A stretch of 7,172 nucleotides of DNA from an uncultured bacterium (GTDB lineage: Bacteria > Verrucomicrobiota > Lentisphaeria > Oligosphaerales > Oligosphaeraceae). The stretch is taken from positions 1 through 7,172 of the forward strand of contig CACZQQ010000030.1 of assembly GCA_902783355.1 (NCBI GenBank). The letters run 5' to 3'. The notes under the pieces were generated by a model. It saw nothing but the letters and a program-made list of their open reading frames with translations. It did no database searches and was not told the origin of the DNA. The position numbers and the translations under genes are program-made. Below, one piece after another: positions 1 to 5,513 of the stretch (position 1 is its first letter; each line of letters starts with the position of its first letter).

Positions 1-2
1 AC

Positions 3-491
3 TGGCGTGAATACGGCACGGGCGAGGCCGTGCGGCGTGCGCGTGGCGAGGCGCACACGGCCTTGCTGCGCGAGATTGCCGCGCAGGTGCGCGCCGCCGG
101 CAGGACGATGGGCCTCCACATCGGCGACCACATGTTCGGCGGCACGCCGCAGAAGCCATGCCCCATGGAGTGCTTCTGGGACTACCACCGCTGGATCGAG
201 GAGCGTCTCGCCGACGAGGTGACCGCAAAGATCATCCTGACCGACGGCCTGCAGGGCGTCAATTTCGACCTGATGGGGGAATGCGCGGCCGCCGGCATGG
301 AGGTCAATGTCTGCCCATTCATCCAGAATGTCTCTTCGCCAACGACTTATGCCTCGTACTGCCTCCGCCACGGCGCGACGGCCTTCAACATCTATGAGAC
401 TGCCACCGTATGGCAGGCCGCCCCCGACGGCGGCTTCAGCCCGAAAAATACGGCCATAGTACAGGAAATCCGTCAAATCCCGTACATATAG
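3..491 (+). CDS. Probable TIM-barrel glycoside-hydrolase-like protein, C-terminal part (5' end outside window)
   Basis: The reading frame is open from the first complete codon (TGG at 3) to TAG at 489-491, so the gene starts upstream of the window and about 162 C-terminal residues are visible. An internal ATG at 30 is unlikely to be the start, because the frame continues coherently before it. The fragment has a basic helix (RRARGEAHTALLREI), then WDYHRWIEERLADEVTAKII, then a late strand-like CPFIQNVSSPTTYASYCLRHGATAFNIYE. The order 'W..WI.E.L.D', a late core strand, and a closing 'G..gf.iYe' resembles the second half of the barrel in family-10-like glycosyl hydrolase (GHL) proteins. That is a weak similarity judged by eye. 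The neighbouring rhamnosidase, 15 bases downstream on the same strand, supports a role in glycan breakdown and suggests one operon. The exact family and substrate cannot be given. Confidence 0.7.
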   Translation, partial: WREYGTGEAVRRARGEAHTALLREIAAQVRAAGRTMGLHIGDHMFGGTPQKPCPMECFWDYHRWIEERLADEVTAKIILTDGLQGVNFDLMGECAAAGMEVNVCPFIQNVSSPTTYASYCLRHGATAFNIYETATVWQAAPDGGFSPKNTAIVQEIRQIPYI

Positions 492-506
492 ATTATGTTA
501 TAGCCC

Positions 507-2816
507 ATGGACACGAAGACCCAATGGATCACCCTGCCTGTCGCGCAGCGCGGCGGCAATCGTTTCTTCTACGCACGGCGCCGCTGGCGGCTGGATGCGG
601 CGCCGTCCGCCGCGACCCTGCGGATTTCGGCGGACTGTCGCTACCGCGCGTGGCTCAACGGCCGCCTCGTCGGCACCGGCCCTGTGCGCGGCTCGACAAT
701 TCTTTGCTTCTATGACAGTTACGACATAGCAGGCTTCCTGCGCGCAGGCGACAACGAGCTCTTCGTGGAGGTCAATTCCATCGGCGAGCGGAACTTCTGC
801 ATGCATTCGCTCATGCCCGCGCTGTGGGCGGAGATTGCGGACATGCTCGCGACGGACGGCCAGTGGGAGGTGCAGGAGGCCGCGGCGTGGCGCACCGACG
901 TGCCGCACTTCACCATGCAGAGCGGCTTCATGGAGGACTGCGACTACCGCGTGGGACCGGACGAGACCGCATGGCGCCCGGCGGAGGTTGTTGACTATAA
1001 CTCCTTGTATTCCAAGGAGTTACGGCAAAATCCACTGCCGGCCTTTGGCGAACGGCGCTCTTTCCCGCAGGAGTGCCTGCGCGCCTATACGGTGCCCGAC
1101 GAACTGCCGCCGTCGCCGAGGGACATCCCCGACCGCCTCGCGGAGGAGCCGCACACGCCGCTGCCAGCCGGCCGCGTGGAGGGCCTTGGCGCGCTTGTCA
1201 GCGCGGAGGGCGCGTGCGTCATCCAGCCGGGGGAGGGCGGCGTCGGCTTCATCGTGGACTTCGCGGCGGAGGTCTCCGGCCGCGCGGAAATCGTCGTCGA
1301 GGCGCCTGCCGGCACGACGCTGCAACTTTCTTATGGCGAAGCACTTTATGGCGACCGGCTGGCCACGAAATTCAGCAATGCCACCTACCATTTCACGGAC
1401 TGCTTCACGCTGAAGGAAGGCGTGAACACCGTGACGACCGCCTTCGCGGAGCGCGGCTTCCGCATGCTCCAGTTCTCCCTGCGCAACTTCAGCCGCCCCG
1501 TGGCCGTCAGAAGCGTCGTCGGCGTGGACCGCCGCTACCCCTTCAGCCGTCGCGGCAGCTTCTTCTGCAGCGACCACCGCCTGAATCGCCTCTACGATGT
1601 CTGCGCGGAGACGCTGAGCGCCTGCGCCAGCGACGTCTTCATGGACTGCCCGTGGCGCGAGCGCTCCTTCTGGGTCAACGACCTGGTGGTGAACAACGCC
1701 GCCACGCTCCACTGCTTCGGTCCGACCGCCCTCCACCGCCACTGCCTGGAGATGGCCCTCTCGCAGCCGCATCCCTCAGGCCTCGTCTCGGCCGTCGTCC
1801 CCATGCCGAAGATGGCGAAGCAGCCCGACTTCATCTTTCCCGCCACGAACCTCTTCATGGCGTTGATGCTCAAGGACTACTGGCTCTTCTCCGGCGACAG
1901 GGACTTCGTGCTGGGGCAACTTCCGCATGTCCAGCGGATCATGGACAGCATATGGCAGCTGGCGGACGCGGAGGGCATCCTGCGCAGCGCCGGCGTCACC
2001 GCCGCCTGGAACTTCTTCGACTGGAGCTTCGAGCTGAACCACTACAACTGCAACGGCGCGCGCGAGTCCATGCTCAGCTCCCTCTACATCATCGCCGCCA
2101 AGGCCTTCATGGAATTGGCCGAGACTGTCGGCTTCCCCTGCGATTGCGATGGATTGAAAAAGCATATCTCCTTGACGGCCATCAACTTGGAGAAGCGCTT
2201 CGTCAATCCCGCCACGGGGCTGCTGGAGGACGAATTGATGTCTCGCGGCGGTCCCGTGCGGCTTTCGACGCAGTTCGCGCACGCGCTGTGGCTGCTGACG
2301 GGCGAGGCATCGGAAGCGTGTGCCAATGTCTGCCGCAAGGCTTTGGTTGACAACGACTTGCTCATGCCGGACTTCTATCTGCACTACTTCTGGTTCCGCG
2401 CGGCCGACGCGGCGGGCTGTAATGACGAGGCGCTTTCGCGCATACGCCACTACTGGGGGCGCTGCATCGACATGGGGTCGCCCACGCTCTACGAGTTCGG
2501 CATCCACGGCTTCGGCACGGCGAACGACCCTGCCGGCAGCCTCTGCCATGGCTTCGGCACCATCCCCGTGGCCTTCTTCCACGAGAGCATCCTCGGCGTG
2601 AAGCCGCTGAAGGGCGGCTTCGCCGAATTCGCCTTTAATCCTAATATGATGGGGCTTGACTTCGCCGAAGGGCGCATTCCCGTGCGGGACGGCTGCATCC
2701 ATGTGCGGCTGGAGCGCGGGCGGCAATGGCTGCGGGTGCCCGAAGGCTGCGCCGCCATCCTGCCCGACGGGCGCCGTCTGCCGCCGGGCGAGCACGAATT
2801 GGCGCCGAAGGCGTGA
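507..2816 (+). CDS. GH78 alpha-L-rhamnosidase-like glycoside hydrolase
   Basis: This 769-residue protein most likely hydrolyses terminal alpha-L-rhamnosyl bonds with inversion. Residues 1-100 fit the N-terminal jelly-roll module of GH78 (ADCRYRAWLNGRLVGTGPVRG, then YDSYDIAGFLRAGDNELFVEV). A middle beta domain follows, then the (alpha/alpha)6 barrel from about residue 350, beginning GSFFCSDHRLNRLYDVCAETL. The family signature DCPWRERSFWVND is present. Using known Bacillus RhaB numbering (D567, E572, W576, D579), its equivalents are D380, E385 (general acid), W389 and D392. E663 in PTLYEFG is the likely general base (E841 in RhaB). It is followed by SLCHGFGTIP and ILGVKPLKGGF, typical of the barrel end and C-terminal beta domain. 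No signal peptide is seen (starts MDTKTQWITLP), so it probably acts in the cytoplasm on imported oligosaccharides. There is no clear Shine-Dalgarno before the ATG; the start is chosen because WITLP lies at the family's usual N-terminus. Fine substrate specificity is uncertain. Confidence 0.88.
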   Translation: MDTKTQWITLPVAQRGGNRFFYARRRWRLDAAPSAATLRISADCRYRAWLNGRLVGTGPVRGSTILCFYDSYDIAGFLRAGDNELFVEVNSIGERNFCMHSLMPALWAEIADMLATDGQWEVQEAAAWRTDVPHFTMQSGFMEDCDYRVGPDETAWRPAEVVDYNSLYSKELRQNPLPAFGERRSFPQECLRAYTVPDELPPSPRDIPDRLAEEPHTPLPAGRVEGLGALVSAEGACVIQPGEGGVGFIVDFAAEVSGRAEIVVEAPAGTTLQLSYGEALYGDRLATKFSNATYHFTDCFTLKEGVNTVTTAFAERGFRMLQFSLRNFSRPVAVRSVVGVDRRYPFSRRGSFFCSDHRLNRLYDVCAETLSACASDVFMDCPWRERSFWVNDLVVNNAATLHCFGPTALHRHCLEMALSQPHPSGLVSAVVPMPKMAKQPDFIFPATNLFMALMLKDYWLFSGDRDFVLGQLPHVQRIMDSIWQLADAEGILRSAGVTAAWNFFDWSFELNHYNCNGARESMLSSLYIIAAKAFMELAETVGFPCDCDGLKKHISLTAINLEKRFVNPATGLLEDELMSRGGPVRLSTQFAHALWLLTGEASEACANVCRKALVDNDLLMPDFYLHYFWFRAADAAGCNDEALSRIRHYWGRCIDMGSPTLYEFGIHGFGTANDPAGSLCHGFGTIPVAFFHESILGVKPLKGGFAEFAFNPNMMGLDFAEGRIPVRDGCIHVRLERGRQWLRVPEGCAAILPDGRRLPPGEHELAPKA
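998..1022. repeat. Perfect inverted repeat inside the GH78 gene
   Basis: The arms TAACTCCTTG (998-1007) and CAAGGAGTTA (1013-1022) are perfect reverse complements separated by five bases (TATTC). The repeat is read in frame as part of YNSLYSKELRQ in the linker after the N-terminal module. Local codons (TAT AAC TCC TTG TAT ... TTA) are more AT-rich than the surrounding gene. The right arm shares the 12-mer CCAAGGAGTTAC with the ribosome-binding region of the M24 gene (3449-3460), though one shared 12-mer in a window this size may be chance. Confidence 0.7.
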
Positions 2817-2826
2817 ACGCCTGCGC

Positions 2827-2861
2827 GAAGGCCGTGGCCTTCCTGTTTGCAAATCTGCAAA
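2827..2861. repeat. Two adjacent stem-loops just after the GH78 gene
   Basis: GAAGGCC (2827-2833) pairs with GGCCTTC (2836-2842) over a 2-base centre. TTTGCA (2846-2851) pairs with TGCAAA (2856-2861) over AATC. They lie 10-45 bases after the GH78 stop. No run of T follows, so this is not a standard intrinsic terminator, although the structures could protect the 3' end of the mRNA. The sequence then reads AAGGAGGTATATTAA, which resembles a strong ribosome-binding site with no good start codon behind it, or a -10 element (TATATT, 2868-2873) paired with TTGCAA (2847-2852) at a short 15-base spacing. Confidence 0.45.
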
Positions 2862-2922
2862 AGGAGGTATATTAAGGCGCGATTGCGCTTTGGACCGCCC
2901 CAACGGCCCCATTTCTCCGCAA

Positions 2923-3057
2923 ATGAAGACAGGAACCTCCTATTTTGACCGCTGGCGTCCGCGCCGCCGCGACCTCTATCGGCCGGCGAGCGTGCCGCCG
3001 CGCCTGCGCGACGACCGCTGCGCCGCTTCCATCCCGCAGCGCGTCGCAGACTTATGA
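2923..3057 (+). CDS. Doubtful 44-residue arginine-rich small ORF
   Basis: This short frame encodes a basic peptide beginning MKTGTSYFDRWRPRRRDLYRP and ending QRVADL. It sits alone between the rhamnosidase and the repeat array. There is no Shine-Dalgarno close to its ATG; the purine-rich GGAGG at 2863-2867 is about 55 bases too far upstream. Arginine- and proline-rich composition is also what GC-rich non-coding DNA gives by chance. It is listed because it fills most of an otherwise empty stretch. It may be a fragment of a dispersed element rather than a gene. Confidence 0.15.
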   Translation: MKTGTSYFDRWRPRRRDLYRPASVPPRLRDDRCAASIPQRVADL

Positions 3058-3061
3058 GAAT

Positions 3062-3084
3062 GTGGCCAGCCACGGGCTGGCCAC
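3062..3084. repeat. Diverged hairpin copy at the edge of the repeat array
   Basis: GTGGCCAGCC (3062-3071) and GGCTGGCCAC (3075-3084) form perfect 10-bp arms around the 3-base loop ACG. Geometry matches the five array hairpins. Two arm positions differ from the array arm GTGCACAGCC, and both are matched by changes on the opposite arm, so pairing is kept. The adjacent TCAGGACGG (3085-3093) is the reverse complement of CCGTCCTGA, which precedes array hairpins, so this copy probably lies in the opposite orientation. Confidence 0.8.
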
Positions 3085-3129
3085 TCAGGACGGAACGCCC
3101 ACATCGCTCTGCTGAAAGCTTTCATCTGA

Positions 3130-3418
3130 GTGCACAGCCCGCGGCTGTGCACATGGAACCGACTTCATGAAAGTTCCTGTTGTCCGTCGTCCTAAGTGCG
3201 CAGCCCGCAGCTGTGCACATGGAACCGGCTTCATGAAAGTCCCTTCTGGCTACCGTCCTGAGTGCACAGCCTGCGGCTGTGCACATGCAACCGGCTTCAT
3301 GAAAAGTCCCTTCTGGCTACCGTCCTGAATGCACAGCCCGCGGCTGCGCACATGGAACCGGCTTCATGAAAAGTCCCTTTTGGCTACCGTCCTGAGTGCA
3401 CAGCCCGCGGCTGTGCAC
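3130..3418. repeat. Tandem array of five hairpin-bearing 66-67 bp repeats
   Basis: Hairpins start at 3130, 3196, 3262, 3329 and 3396, giving spacings of 66, 66, 67 and 67. The consensus arm GTGCACAGCC pairs with GGCTGTGCAC over the loop CGC (TGC in copy 3). Copies 1, 3 and 5 have perfect arms. Copy 2 (3196-3218) has one G-T wobble and one C-A mismatch; copy 4 (3329-3351) has two A-C mismatches. Linkers are near-identical, each with the 8-bp palindrome TTCATGAA (3164, 3230, 3296, 3363) and, before most later hairpins, CTACCGTCCTGA. The fifth copy has no following linker, so the array ends 43 bases before the M24 start codon. The one-base spacing changes and stops argue against coding. This resembles REP/BIME-type palindromic clusters. 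Possible roles are mRNA end protection, transcription attenuation or a non-autonomous mobile repeat; none is shown by the sequence. Confidence 0.9.
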
Positions 3419-3450
3419 AAAAGAGTTTCTTCAACATTAAACTGATTACC

Positions 3451-3456
3451 AAGGAG
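3451..3456 (+). promoter_or_regulatory. Shine-Dalgarno of the M24 gene
   Basis: AAGGAG sits five bases before the ATG at 3462. It is one of the few textbook ribosome-binding sites in the window and fixes the start of the M24 protein. Confidence 0.8.
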
Positions 3457-3461
3457 TTACA

Positions 3462-4637
3462 ATGGCATACTTGATTGAATCCGAGGCGTCTGCGCGCCTG
3501 GCGAAAGTCCGTGGCATTCTGGAGGCCAAGAATCTGGATTTGGCGCTCGTCTACTATGACGAGTTCAACATCGGCAACGGCTGGTACCTGACGGGCTGGT
3601 GCCCGCAGTTCGAGATCGGCGCGGTGCTCGTCCCGCGCAACGGGACGCCGATGATTCTCGGCGGGCCGGAGAGCGAGCCCTTCGCCAAGCAGGACAGCGC
3701 CATCAAGGAGACGCGCAACTTCTCCGTCTTCATGGTGCCGGACGAAGAGTACCCCAACGCCACCATCATCGACTTCCCCGCACTCTTCGCCGAGCTCAAC
3801 GGCACGCTGGGGCGGATCAGGCGCGTGGGCCTCGTGGGCGCCGACCGCATGCCCACCTCCTGCCACGACGGCATCGTCAAGGGCTTCACGGGCGTGGAGC
3901 TCGTGGACATCACCGACGAGTTCCTCGCCCTGCGCCACGACAAGTCCGCGTGGGAGGCGGAGCAGATCGCGGCGGCCTTCGCCCTGGCGGACCACTGCTG
4001 CGACGCGATGAAGACGGCCGTCCGCCCGGGCGTCTCCGAAATCGCGATTGCGGCGGCCGGCGAATACGCGGCGCGCAGTCGCGGCGCCAGCGGCTTCGGC
4101 TTCTCCGCCATCGTGGGCAGCGGCGCGCGCGCCAACGCCGTCGTCCCCACCGCCAGCTCGAAGGCGCTTCAGGAGGGCGAGCTTGTCATGTTGGGCATGG
4201 CGCCGAAGTGGCAGGGCTACGCGGGCGTCTTCGGCGACACGGTGCCCGCCGGCGGCGTCTACACCGCCTCCCAGAAGGAGTGCCTCAACCACCTGCGCGA
4301 GGTCTTCCGGCTGACGAAGGCCATGCTGCAGCCGGGCCGCTCCGGCCGCGAAATCGACGTCCCCGGCCGCGAATACTTCAGCAGGCACGGCCTGCTGCCC
4401 TATCTGGTCTGCCCCTTCGCGCACACCATCGGCCTGCTGGAGGCGGAGGCCCCCTTCTTCGGCCCCAACTCCGACGACGTCCTGCGCCCCGGCATGACCG
4501 TCTGCGTGGACATCAGCTTCTTCGGGCACCCCGAATTCCACGGGGCGCGCATCGAGACCGGCTATCTCATCACGGAGGAAGGCCCCAAGCCTTTCAGCCC
4601 GAAGATGGACGCCCTCCATACCTCTGAACTGAAGTAG
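3462..4637 (+). CDS. M24-family (Xaa-Pro peptidase/creatinase fold) protein with degenerate metal site
   Basis: The 391-residue length fits a two-domain M24B protein. A creatinase-type N-terminal domain (about 1-150; LDLALVYYDEFNIGNGWYLTGW is typical) precedes the pita-bread domain (about 155-385; ALRHDKSAWEAEQIAAA onward). Canonical M24 aminopeptidases bind two metals through Asp, Asp, His, Glu and Glu. Aligning by eye, the first Asp (normally in 'vDlG') is G245 in LVMLGMAP. The second (normally 'D.tRT') is V256 in GYAGVFGDT. The His is kept as H321 in AHTIGLLEAEAPF, the first Glu is replaced by D350 in GMTVCVDISFF, and the last Glu is kept as E365 in GARIETGYLI. A normal two-metal peptidase site is therefore unlikely. 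The protein may be a metal-independent hydrolase, as creatinase is, or non-catalytic. No signal peptide is seen. It stands alone between two repeat-rich gaps, with a strong ribosome-binding site. Confidence 0.85.
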   Translation: MAYLIESEASARLAKVRGILEAKNLDLALVYYDEFNIGNGWYLTGWCPQFEIGAVLVPRNGTPMILGGPESEPFAKQDSAIKETRNFSVFMVPDEEYPNATIIDFPALFAELNGTLGRIRRVGLVGADRMPTSCHDGIVKGFTGVELVDITDEFLALRHDKSAWEAEQIAAAFALADHCCDAMKTAVRPGVSEIAIAAAGEYAARSRGASGFGFSAIVGSGARANAVVPTASSKALQEGELVMLGMAPKWQGYAGVFGDTVPAGGVYTASQKECLNHLREVFRLTKAMLQPGRSGREIDVPGREYFSRHGLLPYLVCPFAHTIGLLEAEAPFFGPNSDDVLRPGMTVCVDISFFGHPEFHGARIETGYLITEEGPKPFSPKMDALHTSELK

Positions 4638-4646
4638 GATATGAAG

Positions 4647-4668
4647 ACGGCGGCGATGAGGCCGCCGT
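4647..4668 (+). terminator. Stem-loop after the M24 gene
   Basis: ACGGCGGC (4647-4654) pairs perfectly with GCCGCCGT (4661-4668) over a six-base loop, starting 10 bases after the M24 stop. It is placed like a terminator, but only TTG follows rather than a T-run, so it may instead be a Rho-assisted end or an mRNA-stabilising hairpin. Confidence 0.45.
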
Positions 4669-4689
4669 TGCTCACGGCCCGCTTCTCAT

Positions 4690-4727
4690 GCGTCGCGCGA
4701 CATGCGACAAGCGTCGCGCGACATGCG
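4690..4727. repeat. 17-bp direct repeat containing GTCGCGCGAC palindromes
   Basis: GCGTCGCGCGACATGCG occurs at 4690-4706 and again at 4711-4727 (period 21, spacer ACAA). Each contains the 10-bp palindrome GTCGCGCGAC (4692-4701, 4713-4722). A related CGCGCGACA recurs at 4763-4771. A period of two helical turns places both palindromes on one face of the DNA, which suits cooperative regulator binding upstream of the chaperone gene. The repeat may equally be a dispersed structural element. Confidence 0.6.
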
Positions 4728-4807
4728 GTTTTCCGTGTCCCTCGTGCGCTTTTCTATACGCGCGCGCGACAAATAATAATTAAAGAAAACAATGGCCGCG
4801 AAAGATA

Positions 4808-4816
4808 TGCTATATT
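4808..4816 (+). promoter_or_regulatory. Candidate extended -10 promoter for the chaperone operon
   Basis: TGCTATATT fits an extended -10 (TG-n-TATAAT-like) on the plus strand, just after an AT-rich patch (4770-4795). No good -35 hexamer is seen 16-18 bases upstream. Transcription from here would give a leader of about 165 bases with several short stem-loops (for example CTGCA-AAA-TGCAG, 4883-4895, and TGCCA-GCTG-TGGCA, 4949-4962). Confidence 0.35.
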
Positions 4817-4823
4817 GCCGAGC

Positions 4824-4835
4824 TTGACATGTCAA
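4824..4835. promoter_or_regulatory. Perfect 12-bp palindrome at the presumed transcription start
   Basis: TTGACATGTCAA is a perfect palindrome placed 8 bases after the candidate -10 element, where a repressor operator could sit. It may have no function; only its position and perfect symmetry suggest a site. Confidence 0.35.
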
Positions 4836-4988
4836 ACCGACTGGGTGGCGGCGCCTAAGGCACCCGCCATCCCTTCCAACGTCTGCAAAATGCAGGCCGC
4901 ATGGCAATAAAACGCCCCTCCGTGTCCGTTTGCCGATAAACCGTCGGCTGCCAGCTGTGGCAACTGCATTCCAGAAGGAAACGAATCC

Positions 4989-5432
4989 ATGGAATTCAAA
5001 GAGCTCATCGCAGATTTCGCCGCACGTCACAATGTGGAGAACCTCGTCGCCGAAGATGATGTTGTGGCGCTTGACATCGACAACATCATTGTCACGATTG
5101 TCGCGAACGACGACGCCATCGCCCTCTCCGCCGAAATCGGCGAACCGCCTGTGGAGGGACGGGCCGACTTCGCCGACGTCCTCCTCGAGGCGAGCCTTGA
5201 ATCGGAGTTCTTCTTCGCCAAGAACCGCGAGAGCGGCAAATACGTCGCCGTGCGGCGCCTCGCGCTCGCAACGCTTGACGCGAAGGGCTTCGATGCCGCG
5301 CTGGAAGGCCTCGTCAACGTCGTCGAGACGTGGCGACAGATGCTGGCCGACTTCAGGCCTGCCGCCAAGGCCGCCGAGGCCGAGGCCACCGAAGCCGCCG
5401 TCTTCGGAAACGAAGGCTTCATGCAGGTGTAA
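4989..5432 (+). CDS. CesT-family type III secretion chaperone-like protein
   Basis: This small acidic protein of 147 residues has the size, charge and layout of class I type III secretion chaperones (CesT/Tir, SycE fold). These form cytoplasmic dimers that bind the N-terminal region of one effector and keep it ready for export. Visible are an N-terminal amphipathic helix (MEFKELIADFAARHN), hydrophobic strands around residues 25-50 (VVALDID, NIIVTIVANDDAIALSAEIG), the dimer-helix-like FADVLLEASLES (61-72), the strand pair EFFFAKN and KYVAVRRLAL, and a long C-terminal helix FDAALEGLVNVVETWRQML. An Ala/Glu-rich tail ends GFMQV. The block 'LLEAsL..fffa....gkyVavrrLal' is characteristic of the family. 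AGAAGGAA 8 bases before the ATG serves as ribosome-binding site. The next gene, 81 bases downstream, is the natural candidate client. Assignment rests on pattern recognition, not an alignment. Confidence 0.75.
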   Translation: MEFKELIADFAARHNVENLVAEDDVVALDIDNIIVTIVANDDAIALSAEIGEPPVEGRADFADVLLEASLESEFFFAKNRESGKYVAVRRLALATLDAKGFDAALEGLVNVVETWRQMLADFRPAAKAAEAEATEAAVFGNEGFMQV

Positions 5433-5451
5433 CTTATTGAAAATCAATAGG
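5433..5451. repeat. AT-rich stem-loop between chaperone and partner gene
   Basis: CTTATTGA pairs with TCAATAGG (one T-G wobble) over AAA, immediately after the chaperone stop. The following bases are AT-rich, including a T7 run at 5469-5475 inside a second weak inverted repeat (TTTGAA 5463-5468, TTCAAA 5481-5486). This could reduce read-through and set the chaperone-to-partner ratio, but the stems are weak. Confidence 0.3.
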
Positions 5452-5513
5452 TTATATGAAAGTTTGAATTTTTTTCAAGCTTCAAATCCAAATAAAGAAA
5501 AAAGGGGCACCCC

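Noticed and set aside
499..504. -10-like TGTTATAG just before the GH78 start
   Set aside because: It ends two bases before the ATG, so a transcript starting from it would begin inside or beyond the start codon.
1073..2350. 425-codon plus frame inside the GH78 gene
   Set aside because: It is a +1-type shadow with extreme Arg/Pro/Leu content and no protein features.
1776..2912. Long minus-strand frame opposite the GH78 gene
   Set aside because: The translation is Arg/Ala/Gly/His-rich and featureless, and the opposite strand carries a clear GH78 protein; long antisense frames are expected in GC-rich genes.
3062..3418. CRISPR array
   Set aside because: The units are 66-67 bp with near-identical linkers, so there are no unique spacers, and no cas genes are nearby.
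3384..4619. Long minus-strand frame opposite the M24 gene
   Set aside because: Same reasoning: it shadows a gene with clear family features and has low-complexity Ala/Gly/Arg composition.
4641..4910. 89-codon frame after the M24 gene
   Set aside because: It runs through the hairpin, the direct repeat (giving repeated VARHA) and the promoter region, and has no ribosome-binding site or family resemblance.
4844..4962. Riboswitch in the chaperone leader
   Set aside because: Only short separate stems of 5 bp are visible; no known riboswitch core could be recognised.
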